Made by a program: the position numbers and the translations under genes. Source: Vulcanimicrobiota bacterium (GTDB lineage: Bacteria > Vulcanimicrobiota > Vulcanimicrobiia > Vulcanimicrobiales > Vulcanimicrobiaceae). From it: DNA of 64,000 nt. This document shows positions 25,407 through 34,881 of this stretch, one piece after another; position 1 is the stretch's first letter, and the number at the start of each line of letters is the position of its first letter. Below the pieces are notes generated by a model. It had not been told where the DNA came from, searched no databases, and saw nothing but the letters and a program-made list of their open reading frames with translations. The DNA lies in NCBI GenBank assembly GCA_003140215.1, contig PLJL01000004.1:1147762-1211761 (forward strand), read 5' to 3'.

Positions 25407-26276
25407 GGCGTGCTGCCGCAATGCGGCGTCGACGCGGTGCGCGATCGCGGCGATCCCGCTGTTGCCGGCGGCGGTGCTGCTCAAGTCGCGGGTGAGCACC
25501 ACGAGCACGTAGGGTGCGTCGCCGAACGGGTCGATGATCCCGGCGTCGTTGCGGACCTCGTCGATCTCGCCCGTCTTGTGTGCGCACGGCGTCCCGGGCG
25601 GGAGCCCGCGCACGATCTTGGTCGCGTCGTCGTTGCCGAGCAGCACCTCGATCATCGCGCGGCAGCTTTGCGGCGTCGCGATCGTCGCGATCCCTTCGCG
25701 GGCGCCGCGTTCGATCGCGAACAGCAGCGTAGCCGTATCGCTGGGGGTGATCGCGTTCTCCGCGCGCCGCCACGACGGGACCGTGTCGGCGAAGTGGCGG
25801 GCCAGTCGCGAGCGCGTCATCTCGGCGAGACGCATCGTCGCGTTGATCGTAGCGAGACCGAACGCCGTGATCAGGGTGTTCGACGCGGAGTTGTCGCTGA
25901 CGCGGATCATCGCTTTCACCAACGCGTCGAGCGTCCACGCTTTGCCGGGTGGCGAGCCGGCTAGGACGTCGCTGCCGCCGATGAGGTCGGCAGCGCGCGT
26001 GACCACGGTGTCGGTCGGCTTGGCCGTCCCGGCGTCGTAGGCGCGATAGACCGTGGCCAGGATCGCCAGCTTGATCACCGATGCCGCGGCGAACGGCTCG
26101 CCGGCGCGCAGCGCGAGCACCGGCGGACCGGCGCCCATGGTGCGCGCGACGACGCCGGTGACGCCGGGGATGCGCTCGACGATGTCGCTCACGTCGAGCG
26201 GATTTTGGGCCGAGGCCTGCACGCCGGCGAGGCTCGCGGTCGCGACGACGCCGCCGACGAACGTCACGCGCTTCAC
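25398..26276 (-). CDS. Class A beta-lactamase-like secreted serine hydrolase
   Basis: The 292-residue protein has a signal peptide (about residues 1-23, ASAQ). All class A elements are present: S66-V-I-K69, S127-D-N129 and K234-T-G236. An omega-loop-like ENAITPSD segment starts at about residue 173. True penicillinases have ExxxN there, and only a loose match is seen. It may therefore be a beta-lactamase or a peptidoglycan-interacting hydrolase of the same fold. Start GTG at 26276 overlaps the amidase stop as GTGA, so the two are likely cotranslated cell-wall genes. Confidence 0.88.
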   Translation of the reverse strand: MKRVTFVGGVVATASLAGVQASAQNPLDVSDIVERIPGVTGVVARTMGAGPPVLALRAGEPFAAASVIKLAILATVYRAYDAGTAKPTDTVVTRAADLIGGSDVLAGSPPGKAWTLDALVKAMIRVSDNSASNTLITAFGLATINATMRLAEMTRSRLARHFADTVPSWRRAENAITPSDTATLLFAIERGAREGIATIATPQSCRAMIEVLLGNDDATKIVRGLPPGTPCAHKTGEIDEVRNDAGIIDPFGDAPYVLVVLTRDLSSTAAGNSGIAAIAHRVDAALRQHASG

Positions 26277-26878
26277 TTCGGAACGCGCTCCATCAAGAAC
26301 GCCGCCACGCGGTCACCTAGCTCGCGCAGCCGCGGCTGCATCCAGGCGAATTGCGCCGGGCACGACATCTCGCCGAACTCGATGAGCAGCTTCTCCGGTG
26401 CGTCGACGAGCCGAAAGCCGTAGTAGCGGTGCTCGTGTTCGGTGAAGTTCTCGCCGACGAAGCGGAACGGAAACCGCGCCGTGTAGCTCCGAATCCATGC
26501 GTCGACGAACGCGCGGCTGGTCGTGTCGGGGAAGCCGACCGATGCGCCGCTCGCGCAGGGCGGCGCCGCGCCGTCGAAGTGCAGGAAGACCGCGGCGCGC
26601 GCCGAGTCCCGGCCCAGATAGTCCGCCGGTCGCCGCAGCACGGCGTAGCCGTGCTCGCGCAGCACGCGCGTCGCTTCGTCGGCGACGATCGTGGTCCAAT
26701 CGCGCTCGCGGACCCCTTGTGCGGCGGCGCCCAAGAAGCAGGTGCGGCGGGGGACGAGCGCGCAGCTCGCCGGCCGGCCTTCGTGTCCCGCTTGCACGAG
26801 GACGTCGCCTTCGGCGGCTGATACGGGCGTCTGGGTCGCGAGGATCAGGGCGGCGCAGAACGCGGGAAGCCGGATCAC
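26273..26878 (-). CDS. Divergent N-acetylmuramoyl-L-alanine amidase (Amidase_3-like), exported
   Basis: From the GTG at 26878 the protein has 201 residues and a signal peptide (residues 1-21). The zinc-amidase pattern can be traced: AGHEG (His32), RERDW (Glu59) with the following helix VADEATRVLREHGYAVLRRP, then VFLHFDG (His100). A late LLIEFGEMS (Glu167) occupies the catalytic Glu position. Family members cleave the amide between muramic acid and the stem peptide. Spacing is looser than in AmiC, so the match is by motif order only. The start at 26908 is rejected because it would run into the divergent peptidase gene. Confidence 0.65.
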   Translation of the reverse strand: MIRLPAFCAALILATQTPVSAAEGDVLVQAGHEGRPASCALVPRRTCFLGAAAQGVRERDWTTIVADEATRVLREHGYAVLRRPADYLGRDSARAAVFLHFDGAAPPCASGASVGFPDTTSRAFVDAWIRSYTARFPFRFVGENFTEHEHRYYGFRLVDAPEKLLIEFGEMSCPAQFAWMQPRLRELGDRVAAFLMERVPK

Positions 26879-26900
26879 CCGGCGATAATGCCCGGCTCCG

Positions 26901-28946
26901 ATGGCCACTCCTCTCGTACCGAGCGACCTGCTCGAAATCGTGCTCGTCAGCGAGCCGGTGATCTGCCCGGACGGCTCGGCCGTCTACTACCGGCGCATGT
27001 GGTTCGACCGTGAGGCCGACGAGATCCGCGGCGCGATCCGGCAGGTCGATCGTGACGGCCACGACCGGGCCTTTACCGGCGGCACCAACGATCGGCTGCC
27101 GCGCGTAGCGCCCAACGGCTCGGCGGTGGCGTTCGTCGCCGACCGGGACGACGAGAAGCCGCGCGTGTTCGTGTTGCCGCTCGACGGCGGCGAGGCGCGG
27201 CCGCTCAGCGACGCGCACGCCAAAATCACCGGGCTCGCGTGGTCGCCGGACTCGGCACAGCTCGCGTTCGTCGCCACGGCGCCGTTCGACGCCGCCGGCG
27301 CCGGCGTCTTTCACGATGAAAAGAGCGGCGCGCGCCACATCCGCAGGCTGCCGTTCAAGAGCGACGCCGACGGCTTGCTCGACGGTACGCGCAAACATCT
27401 CTTCATCATCGCCGCCGACGGCCGGGGCGGGGCACGGCAGATCACGCACGGCGACTTCGACGTCAACGTGCCCGCGTGGTCGCCCGACGGGCGGCGGCTG
27501 GCGTTCGCGGCGCGCGTCGACGCACCCGAGGATGCCACCGCGCTGTCCGACATCTGCATCGTCGAGGTCGAAAACGGTGCGCTCACCCGCTGCACGCAGG
27601 GCACCGGGCCGATGAGCTTGCCGGCGTTTTCGCACGACGGCGCGTCGATCGCATTCTTGGGACACCAGCACGGTGACGACGGCGGCGGCCGCTTCGACGT
27701 GGAGCTGCTGGTGGTCGGGACGAGCGGCGGCGAGACGCGTTCGCTCTCGGCGGGGCTGGGCCGGCCCGTGGGCGACGCCCTGGCCGGCGATCTGCGTAGC
27801 GGGGGCTCGGCGGCGCCGGCTTGGTCGGGCGACGATCGTGAGATCTTCGTGCAGGTGTGCGACGAGGGCAGCACGTCGCTGCGTGCTATCGCGCGCGACG
27901 GCACCGGGACGCGCGTGGTTGCGGGCGGGGACCGGCACATCTTCGGGTTCTCGCTCGCCGACGACGGCGCGGTCGCGATCGCGTACGACAGCGCGACGGT
28001 ACCCAACGAGATCGCGCTCATCGAGCCGTACGGCGGCGAGCGGGTGCTCACCGACGTGAACCCCTGGCTGGCCGACAAAGTCGTCGTCACACCCAAGCGC
28101 TACCGCCCCAAGGCCGACGACGGAACCGTGCTCGATGCCTGGCTCATCGCGCCGCCGTCGGGCGAGGCGACGCCGCCGCTGGTGCTCGAAGTGCACGGCG
28201 GGCCGCATGGCGCGTACGGCCACACGTTTTTCCTCGAGTTCCAGGTGCTCGCGGCGCAAGGGATCGCCGTCGCGTACGGTAACCCGCGCGGCTCGCAGTC
28301 GTACGGACATGCGTACGCCGACGCGATCTTGGGCGACTGGGGCGGGGTCGACGCCGCCGACGTGCTGCGCATCCTCGACGGGGCGCTGGAGCAAGCGCGC
28401 TTCGACACCAGCCGCATCGGGGTCGCCGGCGGCTCGTACGGCGGCTTCATGACGTCCTGGCTGCTCGGGCACAGCGACCGTTTCGCCGCCGGCGTCTCGA
28501 TGCGCGCGGTGAACGACTTCATCAGCGAGATCGGGGCGTCGGATCTGGGCTGGTTCCTCGAGCGCGAGTTGCAGACGCGCTACGCCGACGACGCCGGGCG
28601 CAAGCTCTTCGAAGCGTCGCCGATGCGCGCCGCGCAAGCCGTGCAAGCGCCGCTGCTGGTCGAGCACAGCGAGCGCGATTTTCGGTGTCCGATCGATCAG
28701 GGCGAGCAGCTGTTCACGATCCTGCGCCGCCTGGGCAAGACGAGCACGGAGTTCGTCCGCTTCGCCGAGACCGGGCACGAGCTGTCGCGCAGCGGCAAGC
28801 CGCGCAGCCGCATCCTGCGCTTGCGCGCGATCGCGCACTGGTTCATCCGCCACCTCCGTCCGGCCGGCGTCGCAGCGCAGCCCGACGCAGCCGGCGCGCT
28901 GTTCGCCCCGCTCGCCGGCGAGGCCGAGCTCGAGCCGAGCGCGTAG
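26901..28946 (+). CDS. S9 family prolyl oligopeptidase-type serine peptidase
   Basis: The 681-residue protein has an N-terminal beta-propeller with WD-like repeats (WSPDSAQLAF, WSPDGRRLAF). A C-terminal alpha/beta hydrolase domain follows, with GGSYGG (Ser512), the acid in HSERDF (Asp593) and the base in ETGHE (His626). It has no signal peptide and is therefore cytosolic. It acts on short peptides or acylated amino ends. Divergent from the amidase gene by only 22 bases; the next gene starts eight bases after its stop. Confidence 0.93.
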   Translation: MATPLVPSDLLEIVLVSEPVICPDGSAVYYRRMWFDREADEIRGAIRQVDRDGHDRAFTGGTNDRLPRVAPNGSAVAFVADRDDEKPRVFVLPLDGGEARPLSDAHAKITGLAWSPDSAQLAFVATAPFDAAGAGVFHDEKSGARHIRRLPFKSDADGLLDGTRKHLFIIAADGRGGARQITHGDFDVNVPAWSPDGRRLAFAARVDAPEDATALSDICIVEVENGALTRCTQGTGPMSLPAFSHDGASIAFLGHQHGDDGGGRFDVELLVVGTSGGETRSLSAGLGRPVGDALAGDLRSGGSAAPAWSGDDREIFVQVCDEGSTSLRAIARDGTGTRVVAGGDRHIFGFSLADDGAVAIAYDSATVPNEIALIEPYGGERVLTDVNPWLADKVVVTPKRYRPKADDGTVLDAWLIAPPSGEATPPLVLEVHGGPHGAYGHTFFLEFQVLAAQGIAVAYGNPRGSQSYGHAYADAILGDWGGVDAADVLRILDGALEQARFDTSRIGVAGGSYGGFMTSWLLGHSDRFAAGVSMRAVNDFISEIGASDLGWFLERELQTRYADDAGRKLFEASPMRAAQAVQAPLLVEHSERDFRCPIDQGEQLFTILRRLGKTSTEFVRFAETGHELSRSGKPRSRILRLRAIAHWFIRHLRPAGVAAQPDAAGALFAPLAGEAELEPSA

Positions 28947-28954
28947 AGCGCGGG

Positions 28955-31900
28955 ATGCACCGTACCGTCGTGTTCGCGGCACTCATCGCGCCGCTGGTGT
29001 CCTCGCAGCTCGCCGGCGGAGCTCCGCTCGCGGCCCAAGGGATGCGCACCGTCGATCCGTCGCTGTACGCGGGGTTGCGCTGGCGCAACATCGGGCCGTT
29101 CCGCGGCGGGCGGGCGGTCGCGGTGAGCGGCGTTCCCGGCGATCCGCGCACGTTCTACTTCGGAGCCGTGGGCGGCGGCGTGTGGAAGAGCGGCAACGCC
29201 GGGCGAACCTGGTCGCCGGTGATGGATTCACAGCCGGTCGCCTCGATCGGCGCCATCGCCGTCGCGCCCAGCGATCCCGCCACCGTCTACGTCGGCAGCG
29301 GCGAAGCCGACATGCGCTCGAACATCCAACACGGCAACGGCATGTATCGTTCGACCGACGCGGGCGCGACGTGGGCGCGCATCGGCCTGGAGGACTCGCG
29401 CCAGATCGGCAGCATCGTCGTCGATCCGCACGATCCCAAGACGCTGCTCGTGGCCGTCCTGGGACATGCCTACGGTCCCAACGACATGCGCGGCGTCTAC
29501 CGCTCGACCGACGGCGGCGCGAGCTGGCAGCGCACGCTGTTCCACGACCGTGACACCGGTGCGATCGGGCTGGCCGCCGATCCGGCGATGAACACCGTCT
29601 TCGCCTCGCTGTGGCAGACGCGCCGGCCGCCGTGGAGCGTCTATCCGCCCTCGAACGGACCGGGCACGGGGCTGTACAAGTCGACCGATCGCGGCGTGAC
29701 CTGGAACGCGGTGCGCGGGAACGGTTTCCCGGCCGAGTCGCTGGGCAAGATCGGGGTCGCGGTCGCCCCGAGCGATCCCAAGCGCGTGTACGCGATCGTC
29801 GACGGAAAGGCCGGCGGGTTGTACCGCAGCGACGACGGCGGCGGCAGCTGGAAGCTCGCCGACAAGGACGTGCGGCTGTGGCAGCGCGGGTGGTATTTCT
29901 GCCACGTCGCGGTCGACCCGGCCAACGCCGACGTCGTGTACGTCGCCGACACGGCGCTGTACCGCTCGAGCGACGGCGGCTCGTCGTTCGCCGCGATCAA
30001 AGGCTCGCCCGACGGCGACGACTTCCAGCAGCTCTGGATCGATCCGACCGAGCGCGCGCGGATGATCCTGGGCAGCGATCAGGGCGCGACGGTGAGCATC
30101 GACGGTGCTACGACGTGGAGCTCGTGGTTCAACCAGCCGACCGGGCAGTTCTATCACGTCGCGACCGACAACGCGTTCCCGTACCGGCTGTACGGCGCGC
30201 AGCAGGACAACGGCGCCGCAATGATCGTGTCGCGCAGCGCGCACACCGGGATCGAGGAACGCGACTGGCGTCCGATCACCGCGGGCGGCGAGAGCGGCTC
30301 GATCGCGCCCGATCCGGCCGATTCCAACATCGTGTACGGAAACACCGTTGTGCGCGAGGATCTGCGCACCGGCCAGACGCGCACGCTCGCGCCGACCACC
30401 GCGCGGCCCGGGGTGTGGCGCAGCGAGTGGACGCAGCCGCTCGCCTTCGGCCCCGGCGGCGCGCTGTACACCGCGCACCAAGTCGTCTTTCGCAGCCGCA
30501 ACGGCGGCTTGCACTGGGAGACGATCTCGCCCGATCTCACGCGCCCGCACGCCGGCGTCCCGGCGACGCTCGACCCGCCGGCCGCCGCCGACGCCGACGG
30601 ACCCGAACCGCGCGGCGTCGTGTATTCGATCGCGCCGTCGCCCATCGACGGGCGCGTGATCTGGGCCGGCACCGATGACGGGCTGGTTCACGTTACGTCC
30701 GACGGTGCCCGCGCGTGGCGCGCCGTGACGCCGCCGGGCGTCTCGGCGTGGAGTCACGTCGACGCGATCGAAGCGTCGCGTTTCGATACGGCGACGGCGT
30801 ACGCCGCGGTCGATCGGCACCGCCTCGACGACGACCGGCCCTACATCTACGTCACCCACGATTTGGGGCGCACGTGGCGGGCCGCGGCGCGCGGGATCCC
30901 GGACGGGAGCTTCGTCTACGTCGTGCGCGAGGATCCGCAGCGGCGCGGTCTGCTCTACGCCGGGACGGAGACCGGCGTCTTCGTCTCGTTCGACGACGGC
31001 CGGTCGTGGCAATCGCTGCGGCTCAACCTGCCCGTCGTCTCGGTGCACGACATCGCCGTTCACGGCTCGGACCTCGCGCTCGCGACGCACGGCCGCGGGT
31101 TCTGGATCCTCGACGACGTCGCGCCGTTGCGCCAACTCGCGGCCGATCCGTCAGCCGGCGCGCGGCTGTTCCGGCCCGGCGACGCGGTGCGCATCCGGCC
31201 CTACGACGACGAGGCCGAGGCGTCGCCGCCCGAAGTCCCGATGGGCGAGAATCCACCCAACGGCGCGTACATCGACTACGTCGTCCCCGCCGGCGCGTCC
31301 GGTGCGGTGACGCTCGAGATCGTCGACCCCGCGGGCCGGCTCGTGCGGTCGTGGTCCAGCGGCGACACTGCCGCCCCGGCCGATCCGAACAGTGTCGCGT
31401 TCCCCGCATACTGGGTCGTCGCGCCGGCGGCGCTGTCGGCCCTGCCGGGGATGCACCGCTTCGTGTGGGACTTCCACGCCGCGGCGAGCGCGACGGGCCG
31501 CCGGCGCCGGCGCGCGGGTGGCCCGTTGGTGCCGCCGGGGCGCTACACCGTGCGCATGACGGTAGGCGGCCACACCGCGAGCCGGCCGCTCGTCGTGCGG
31601 CGCGATCCGCGCATCGCGGCGAGCGAGGCGGACCTCATCGCGCAGTACGCGCTCGCGCGCGACATCGACGCCGAGCTGGCGCGGGTGCAAGCCGCCGTCA
31701 CGCAGGCGGCCGAGGCGCGCAAGAAACCCGGCGCCGACGTCGCGCGCATCGACGCGATCGCCGGCGTTCCGCCCGCCGCCGACCCGCGCAACTCGGTGGG
31801 CACCCCGGCGACACGATTCACGACCCTGCGCTGGTACGCCGCCGCGCTGGGTGAGCTGTACGGCTCGCTCGAGAGCGCCGACACGGCGCCGGCCGCCGAC

Positions 31901-31975
31901 GAGCGCGCGGCCTGGGCATCTCTGCGCACGAGGGCCGAAGCCGCGCTGCGCGCGTGGGGTCAGCTCCCGAAGTAG
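28955..31975 (+). CDS. Secreted BNR/Asp-box beta-propeller protein (VPS10/sortilin-like)
   Basis: The 1006-residue protein has a signal peptide (residues 1-27, LAAQG). It opens with LRWRNIGPFRGGRAVAV, typical of secreted proteins annotated as BNR or WD40/YVTN-like glycosyl hydrolases. Numerous Asp-boxes (SxDxGxxW) are visible, such as RSTDAGATW, RSTDGGASW, KSTDRGVTW and RSDDGGGSW. They form one or two large propellers to about residue 730. The C-terminal part has a beta-sandwich-like stretch and a helical tail of about 120 residues. The fold is clear but enzymatic activity is not demonstrated. It is likely cotranscribed with the S9 peptidase and may bind or process peptides or glycans. Confidence 0.88.
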   Translation: MHRTVVFAALIAPLVSSQLAGGAPLAAQGMRTVDPSLYAGLRWRNIGPFRGGRAVAVSGVPGDPRTFYFGAVGGGVWKSGNAGRTWSPVMDSQPVASIGAIAVAPSDPATVYVGSGEADMRSNIQHGNGMYRSTDAGATWARIGLEDSRQIGSIVVDPHDPKTLLVAVLGHAYGPNDMRGVYRSTDGGASWQRTLFHDRDTGAIGLAADPAMNTVFASLWQTRRPPWSVYPPSNGPGTGLYKSTDRGVTWNAVRGNGFPAESLGKIGVAVAPSDPKRVYAIVDGKAGGLYRSDDGGGSWKLADKDVRLWQRGWYFCHVAVDPANADVVYVADTALYRSSDGGSSFAAIKGSPDGDDFQQLWIDPTERARMILGSDQGATVSIDGATTWSSWFNQPTGQFYHVATDNAFPYRLYGAQQDNGAAMIVSRSAHTGIEERDWRPITAGGESGSIAPDPADSNIVYGNTVVREDLRTGQTRTLAPTTARPGVWRSEWTQPLAFGPGGALYTAHQVVFRSRNGGLHWETISPDLTRPHAGVPATLDPPAAADADGPEPRGVVYSIAPSPIDGRVIWAGTDDGLVHVTSDGARAWRAVTPPGVSAWSHVDAIEASRFDTATAYAAVDRHRLDDDRPYIYVTHDLGRTWRAAARGIPDGSFVYVVREDPQRRGLLYAGTETGVFVSFDDGRSWQSLRLNLPVVSVHDIAVHGSDLALATHGRGFWILDDVAPLRQLAADPSAGARLFRPGDAVRIRPYDDEAEASPPEVPMGENPPNGAYIDYVVPAGASGAVTLEIVDPAGRLVRSWSSGDTAAPADPNSVAFPAYWVVAPAALSALPGMHRFVWDFHAAASATGRRRRRAGGPLVPPGRYTVRMTVGGHTASRPLVVRRDPRIAASEADLIAQYALARDIDAELARVQAAVTQAAEARKKPGADVARIDAIAGVPPAADPRNSVGTPATRFTTLRWYAAALGELYGSLESADTAPAADERAAWASLRTRAEAALRAWGQLPK

Positions 31976-31990
31976 CCGAGCCCGCGCGCG

Positions 31991-33100
31991 TTACGTTCTT
32001 GCTGCGGCCCACGATTCGACGGCGGCGACGAACTCGCGCGCGCGGGCGAGCAGCGCGCCCCCTTGTGCGAGCAGCAGGTTGCCGCCGATGAGCAGCATCG
32101 TGTCGGGCCCGTAGTAGTCCAACAACTCGGGGACGCGGTCGAGGCGCATGCCACCGGCGGGCACCGGGAGTGCCGGCCGCACCGCACCCCACGGCGCGCG
32201 CGCCGCGGCGGCCAGCGCGCCGCACTCGTCGCGGCTGTAGGCGAAGCGGCCGCCGTAGTTGACGAAGATCGGCGCGTCCGCGCCCAACAGCCGAAAGATT
32301 GTGCCGAACAACAGCGCCGGCGCGATCCGTGCGGCGCCGCCGAACGCCGGATGCGCCAAATAGACGAACTCCGGGAACTCGTCGACGAGGTCGCGGAACG
32401 CCGGCAGGCCGAGCAGCATCGGCGCGACGAGGACCACGCGCACCCCGGCGTCGCGCGCGACGTGAGCGCGTTCGCGCAGCACGCCCGGCGTGCCGATCAG
32501 ATGCGGCGCGTAGAACGCCGGCTTGCCCGTCGCCGCCGTAGCTTCGGCGATCGCCGCCTGACAGGCCGGGACGCGCTGCGCGAACGGCGAGTAGACTTGG
32601 TCGGCGATGCCGTGGTCGTCCTTGACGATGTCGACGCCGGCGAGCGCGAAGGTGCGGCACATCGCCGCGAGCTGATCGACCGTCATCCCCTGCGGCTTCA
32701 TCGCCGCGCTGGTCAGCGGCCGACGTGGCGCGTCGAGGAGCGCGCGGATCCCGGCGATCCCGTGGCGCGGTCCGGGAAAGATCGCGAGCAAATCCGGCGG
32801 CAGGTCGATGTCGACCAACTGCACGTTCTCCCACAGCGAGCAGTTGCCGAAGACCATGTTGATCAGCTGCGCGGTCTCGTAACCGGTCGTCTCGACCGCG
32901 ATCTCCACCGCGACGCGGTAGCGTTCGGGGCCGGCCGGCTCGATCGACGCGACGCGTGCCACGATGTCGTCGCGAATACGCGGATCGTGAATCGCCTCGA
33001 GCGGGCACTCGACGCTCTGCTCGATCGCCAGCGCCTGCGCGCGCCCCGCGATCCCCGCGGCATCGGAGCCGATCAGGTAGGTTGCGGTCAGGCGCTCCAA
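31991..33100 (-). CDS. RuBisCO-like protein (form IV)
   Basis: The 369-residue protein is shorter than form I/II large subunits. The TIM-barrel motifs can be aligned by eye. LTSAAMKPQGMT places Lys135 at the position of K175 but Gln137 at K177. GVDIVKDDH keeps Lys160 (the carbamylated K201) and Asp162 (D203) but has His163 for E204. AHPAF gives His250 (H294). The loop-6 region reads VNYGGRFAYS without the loop lysine. VPAGGM has Ala for the Ser of SGG. These changes rule out CO2 fixation and indicate a form IV enzyme, possibly a sugar-phosphate or methylthio-sugar enolase, isomerase or decarboxylase. It starts four bases after an ABC permease gene. Confidence 0.88.
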   Translation of the reverse strand: MERLTATYLIGSDAAGIAGRAQALAIEQSVECPLEAIHDPRIRDDIVARVASIEPAGPERYRVAVEIAVETTGYETAQLINMVFGNCSLWENVQLVDIDLPPDLLAIFPGPRHGIAGIRALLDAPRRPLTSAAMKPQGMTVDQLAAMCRTFALAGVDIVKDDHGIADQVYSPFAQRVPACQAAIAEATAATGKPAFYAPHLIGTPGVLRERAHVARDAGVRVVLVAPMLLGLPAFRDLVDEFPEFVYLAHPAFGGAARIAPALLFGTIFRLLGADAPIFVNYGGRFAYSRDECGALAAAARAPWGAVRPALPVPAGGMRLDRVPELLDYYGPDTMLLIGGNLLLAQGGALLARAREFVAAVESWAAART

Positions 33101-33104
33101 GGCC

Positions 33105-33902
33105 TCAGCTCCCGGTGCCCTGATAGCGCTGGATGCCGAAGCGCCAGAAACCGTAGGCGAGCGCCACGGTGAGCGCGCCGACGAGCGGCGTGAACAAACC
33201 GATCGCCGGGTTGAGGTGCAACCCGTCCTCGCTCTTGTGGAGCAGGTACGTGGCCGGGAAGTAGTTCATGAACGCGAACGGCAACACGAACGCGAGCACG
33301 ACCCGCACGCCGCGCTGGTAGATCGAGATCGGATAGCGCGAGAACTCTTGCTCCAGCGACATGAACACCCAGCGCAGCGAGTCGACGCGGGTGAACCAGA
33401 ACGACGCGGTCGCGATCGCCAGGTTGATCCCGAAGTCGATGAGCGCGCCGCCGATCGCGACGAGCGGGACGTACGTGACGAGCAGCCAGTCCACGCGCAC
33501 GCCGGCGAACGGCGTCACCACGCAGAAGTACGCGATCGCCAGGATCAGCTCGTCGGGCCAGATCTGCTGCGGCACGGTGATCGCTTGAAACAGCGGGTCG
33601 AGCGGCCGCACGAGGAAGCGGTCGAAGCGCCCCTCGCGCACGAACTCCGGGACGCTGCCGACCGTGAAGAAGGTCGTGTTGTGCAACCCGTGTCCGAGCA
33701 TCCAGAGGCCGTACATGAACGCGGTCTGCTTGAAATCCCAGCCGTTGATCGACGGGAAGTTGCGCAGCGTCACCCACAGCGCCGCGATAGCGGTGGCGTG
33801 GTAGATCACGGTGAACCCCGCCCACATGAGGAAGTTCGCCCGGTACTCCAGCATCGTGAGCAGGTTGATCCGCCAGTAGCGTGCGTACGTCGCCAGGTAC
33901 AC
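33105..33902 (-). CDS. ABC-2 type exporter permease (DUF990 family), subunit 2
   Basis: The 265-residue protein has six hydrophobic helices and the pattern of paired DUF990 permeases. The middle carries EFVREGRFDRFLVRPLDPLFQ, matching the region after helix two in this family, and the end is a short hydrophilic QGTGS. Its partner permease and ATPase are encoded on the same strand at 39868-40701 and 41258-42265, separated by other genes. Start GTG at 33902 overlaps the divergent glycosylase start by 22 bases. Followed after four bases by the RuBisCO-like gene. Confidence 0.85.
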   Translation of the reverse strand: MYLATYARYWRINLLTMLEYRANFLMWAGFTVIYHATAIAALWVTLRNFPSINGWDFKQTAFMYGLWMLGHGLHNTTFFTVGSVPEFVREGRFDRFLVRPLDPLFQAITVPQQIWPDELILAIAYFCVVTPFAGVRVDWLLVTYVPLVAIGGALIDFGINLAIATASFWFTRVDSLRWVFMSLEQEFSRYPISIYQRGVRVVLAFVLPFAFMNYFPATYLLHKSEDGLHLNPAIGLFTPLVGALTVALAYGFWRFGIQRYQGTGS

Positions 33903-34816
33903 GCGCCAAGCGTTCCGTCCGCGAGGCGGTCGTCCCCGTCACGACGCCGTACCGCCTCGATCTGACCGCGGTCGCGCTGCGGCGCCTCTCCACCAACGTC
34001 GTCGACGTCTTCGAGGACGGTGCGTACCGGCGGCTGCTCGGCGATCCCGCAGCGCCGGCGTTGCTGCGCGTCGAGCAGGTCGCGCCCGACGCCCTCGCGG
34101 TCTCGATCGAGGGTCCCGGTGCGGAGCCCTTCGATCCCGCCGCGATCGTGCGGCGCGTGCTGGGGACCGACGTCGACCTCGCGGCGTTCTACGCCGGAGT
34201 CGCGGCGGTGCCGTGGCTCGACCGCATCGCCCGCGCCGCGCGCGGCGTCAAGCCGCCGCGCTATCCGTCACTGTGGGAGACGGTGTGCAACGCGGTCGTT
34301 TACCAGCAGGTTTCCATCCACGCCGCCGGGGCGATCCTGCGGCGGGTCATCGAGCGCAACTCGAGCGAGGTGCGGACGAACGGGACGCGGCTCTTCGCGT
34401 TCCCGGCGCCGCGGACGTTGCTCGAAGCCGAGCCGGCGGCGCTACGCGCCGCGGGGCTATCGGTGAACAAGATCGCCGCGCTCAAGGCAGTCGCCGCGGC
34501 GCTGGCGGACGGCGCGCTCGACGAGGCCGTCCTCGAGCGCATGCCCACGCCCGAGCTGATCGCCGCGCTCGTGGCGCACAAAGGCATCGGTCCCTGGACG
34601 GCCGCCGTCGTCGCGTTGCGCGGCTTCGGCCGGCTCGACGTCTTTCCGATGAAAGATTCCGGCGTCGCGGCGGCGCTGCGCGCGCTCTCTGGCGATCCGG
34701 CGACGCAGGCCGAACCGATCATCGCCGCGCTCGCGCCGCAACAGGGGATGCTGTACTACCACCTCTTGCTGGGCCGCTTGAACGCCACCGGCGAAGTCAC
34801 CCTAAGCGGGATGTAG
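33881..34816 (+). CDS. DNA-3-methyladenine glycosylase II, HhH-GPD family
   Basis: The 311-residue protein has an N-terminal AlkA-like domain (YRLDLTAVALRRL). The glycosylase core follows: WETVCNAVVYQQVS, LSVNKIAALKAVAAAL, the helix-hairpin-helix HKGIGPWTAAVVALRGFGR, then DVFPMKDSGV. The Asp in that last block (Asp259) matches the catalytic Asp of AlkA-type enzymes. It removes alkylated bases from DNA. Start GTG at 33881 overlaps the divergent permease gene. No start codon lies soon after it in frame, so this reading is kept. An AidB-like gene 3 kb away suggests shared alkylation defence. Confidence 0.9.
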   Translation: MRTSPGTRAKRSVREAVVPVTTPYRLDLTAVALRRLSTNVVDVFEDGAYRRLLGDPAAPALLRVEQVAPDALAVSIEGPGAEPFDPAAIVRRVLGTDVDLAAFYAGVAAVPWLDRIARAARGVKPPRYPSLWETVCNAVVYQQVSIHAAGAILRRVIERNSSEVRTNGTRLFAFPAPRTLLEAEPAALRAAGLSVNKIAALKAVAAALADGALDEAVLERMPTPELIAALVAHKGIGPWTAAVVALRGFGRLDVFPMKDSGVAAALRALSGDPATQAEPIIAALAPQQGMLYYHLLLGRLNATGEVTLSGM

Positions 34817-34881
34817 GCTCCCGGCGCGGGCAGGAACCGGTGGAACCGGACCGCACCTCAACCGGGTCACGGGAGATCACC

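Noticed and set aside
26313..28982. Very long open frame on the minus strand (889 codons) opposite the S9 peptidase
   Set aside because: It is the GC-driven mirror of a clearly functional peptidase gene, is Arg-rich and has no domain; only its downstream end overlaps the real amidase, in another frame.
31991..33100. True RuBisCO large subunit for CO2 fixation
   Set aside because: Key residues at K177, E204, loop 6 and SGG are changed and no phosphoribulokinase or small subunit is nearby.
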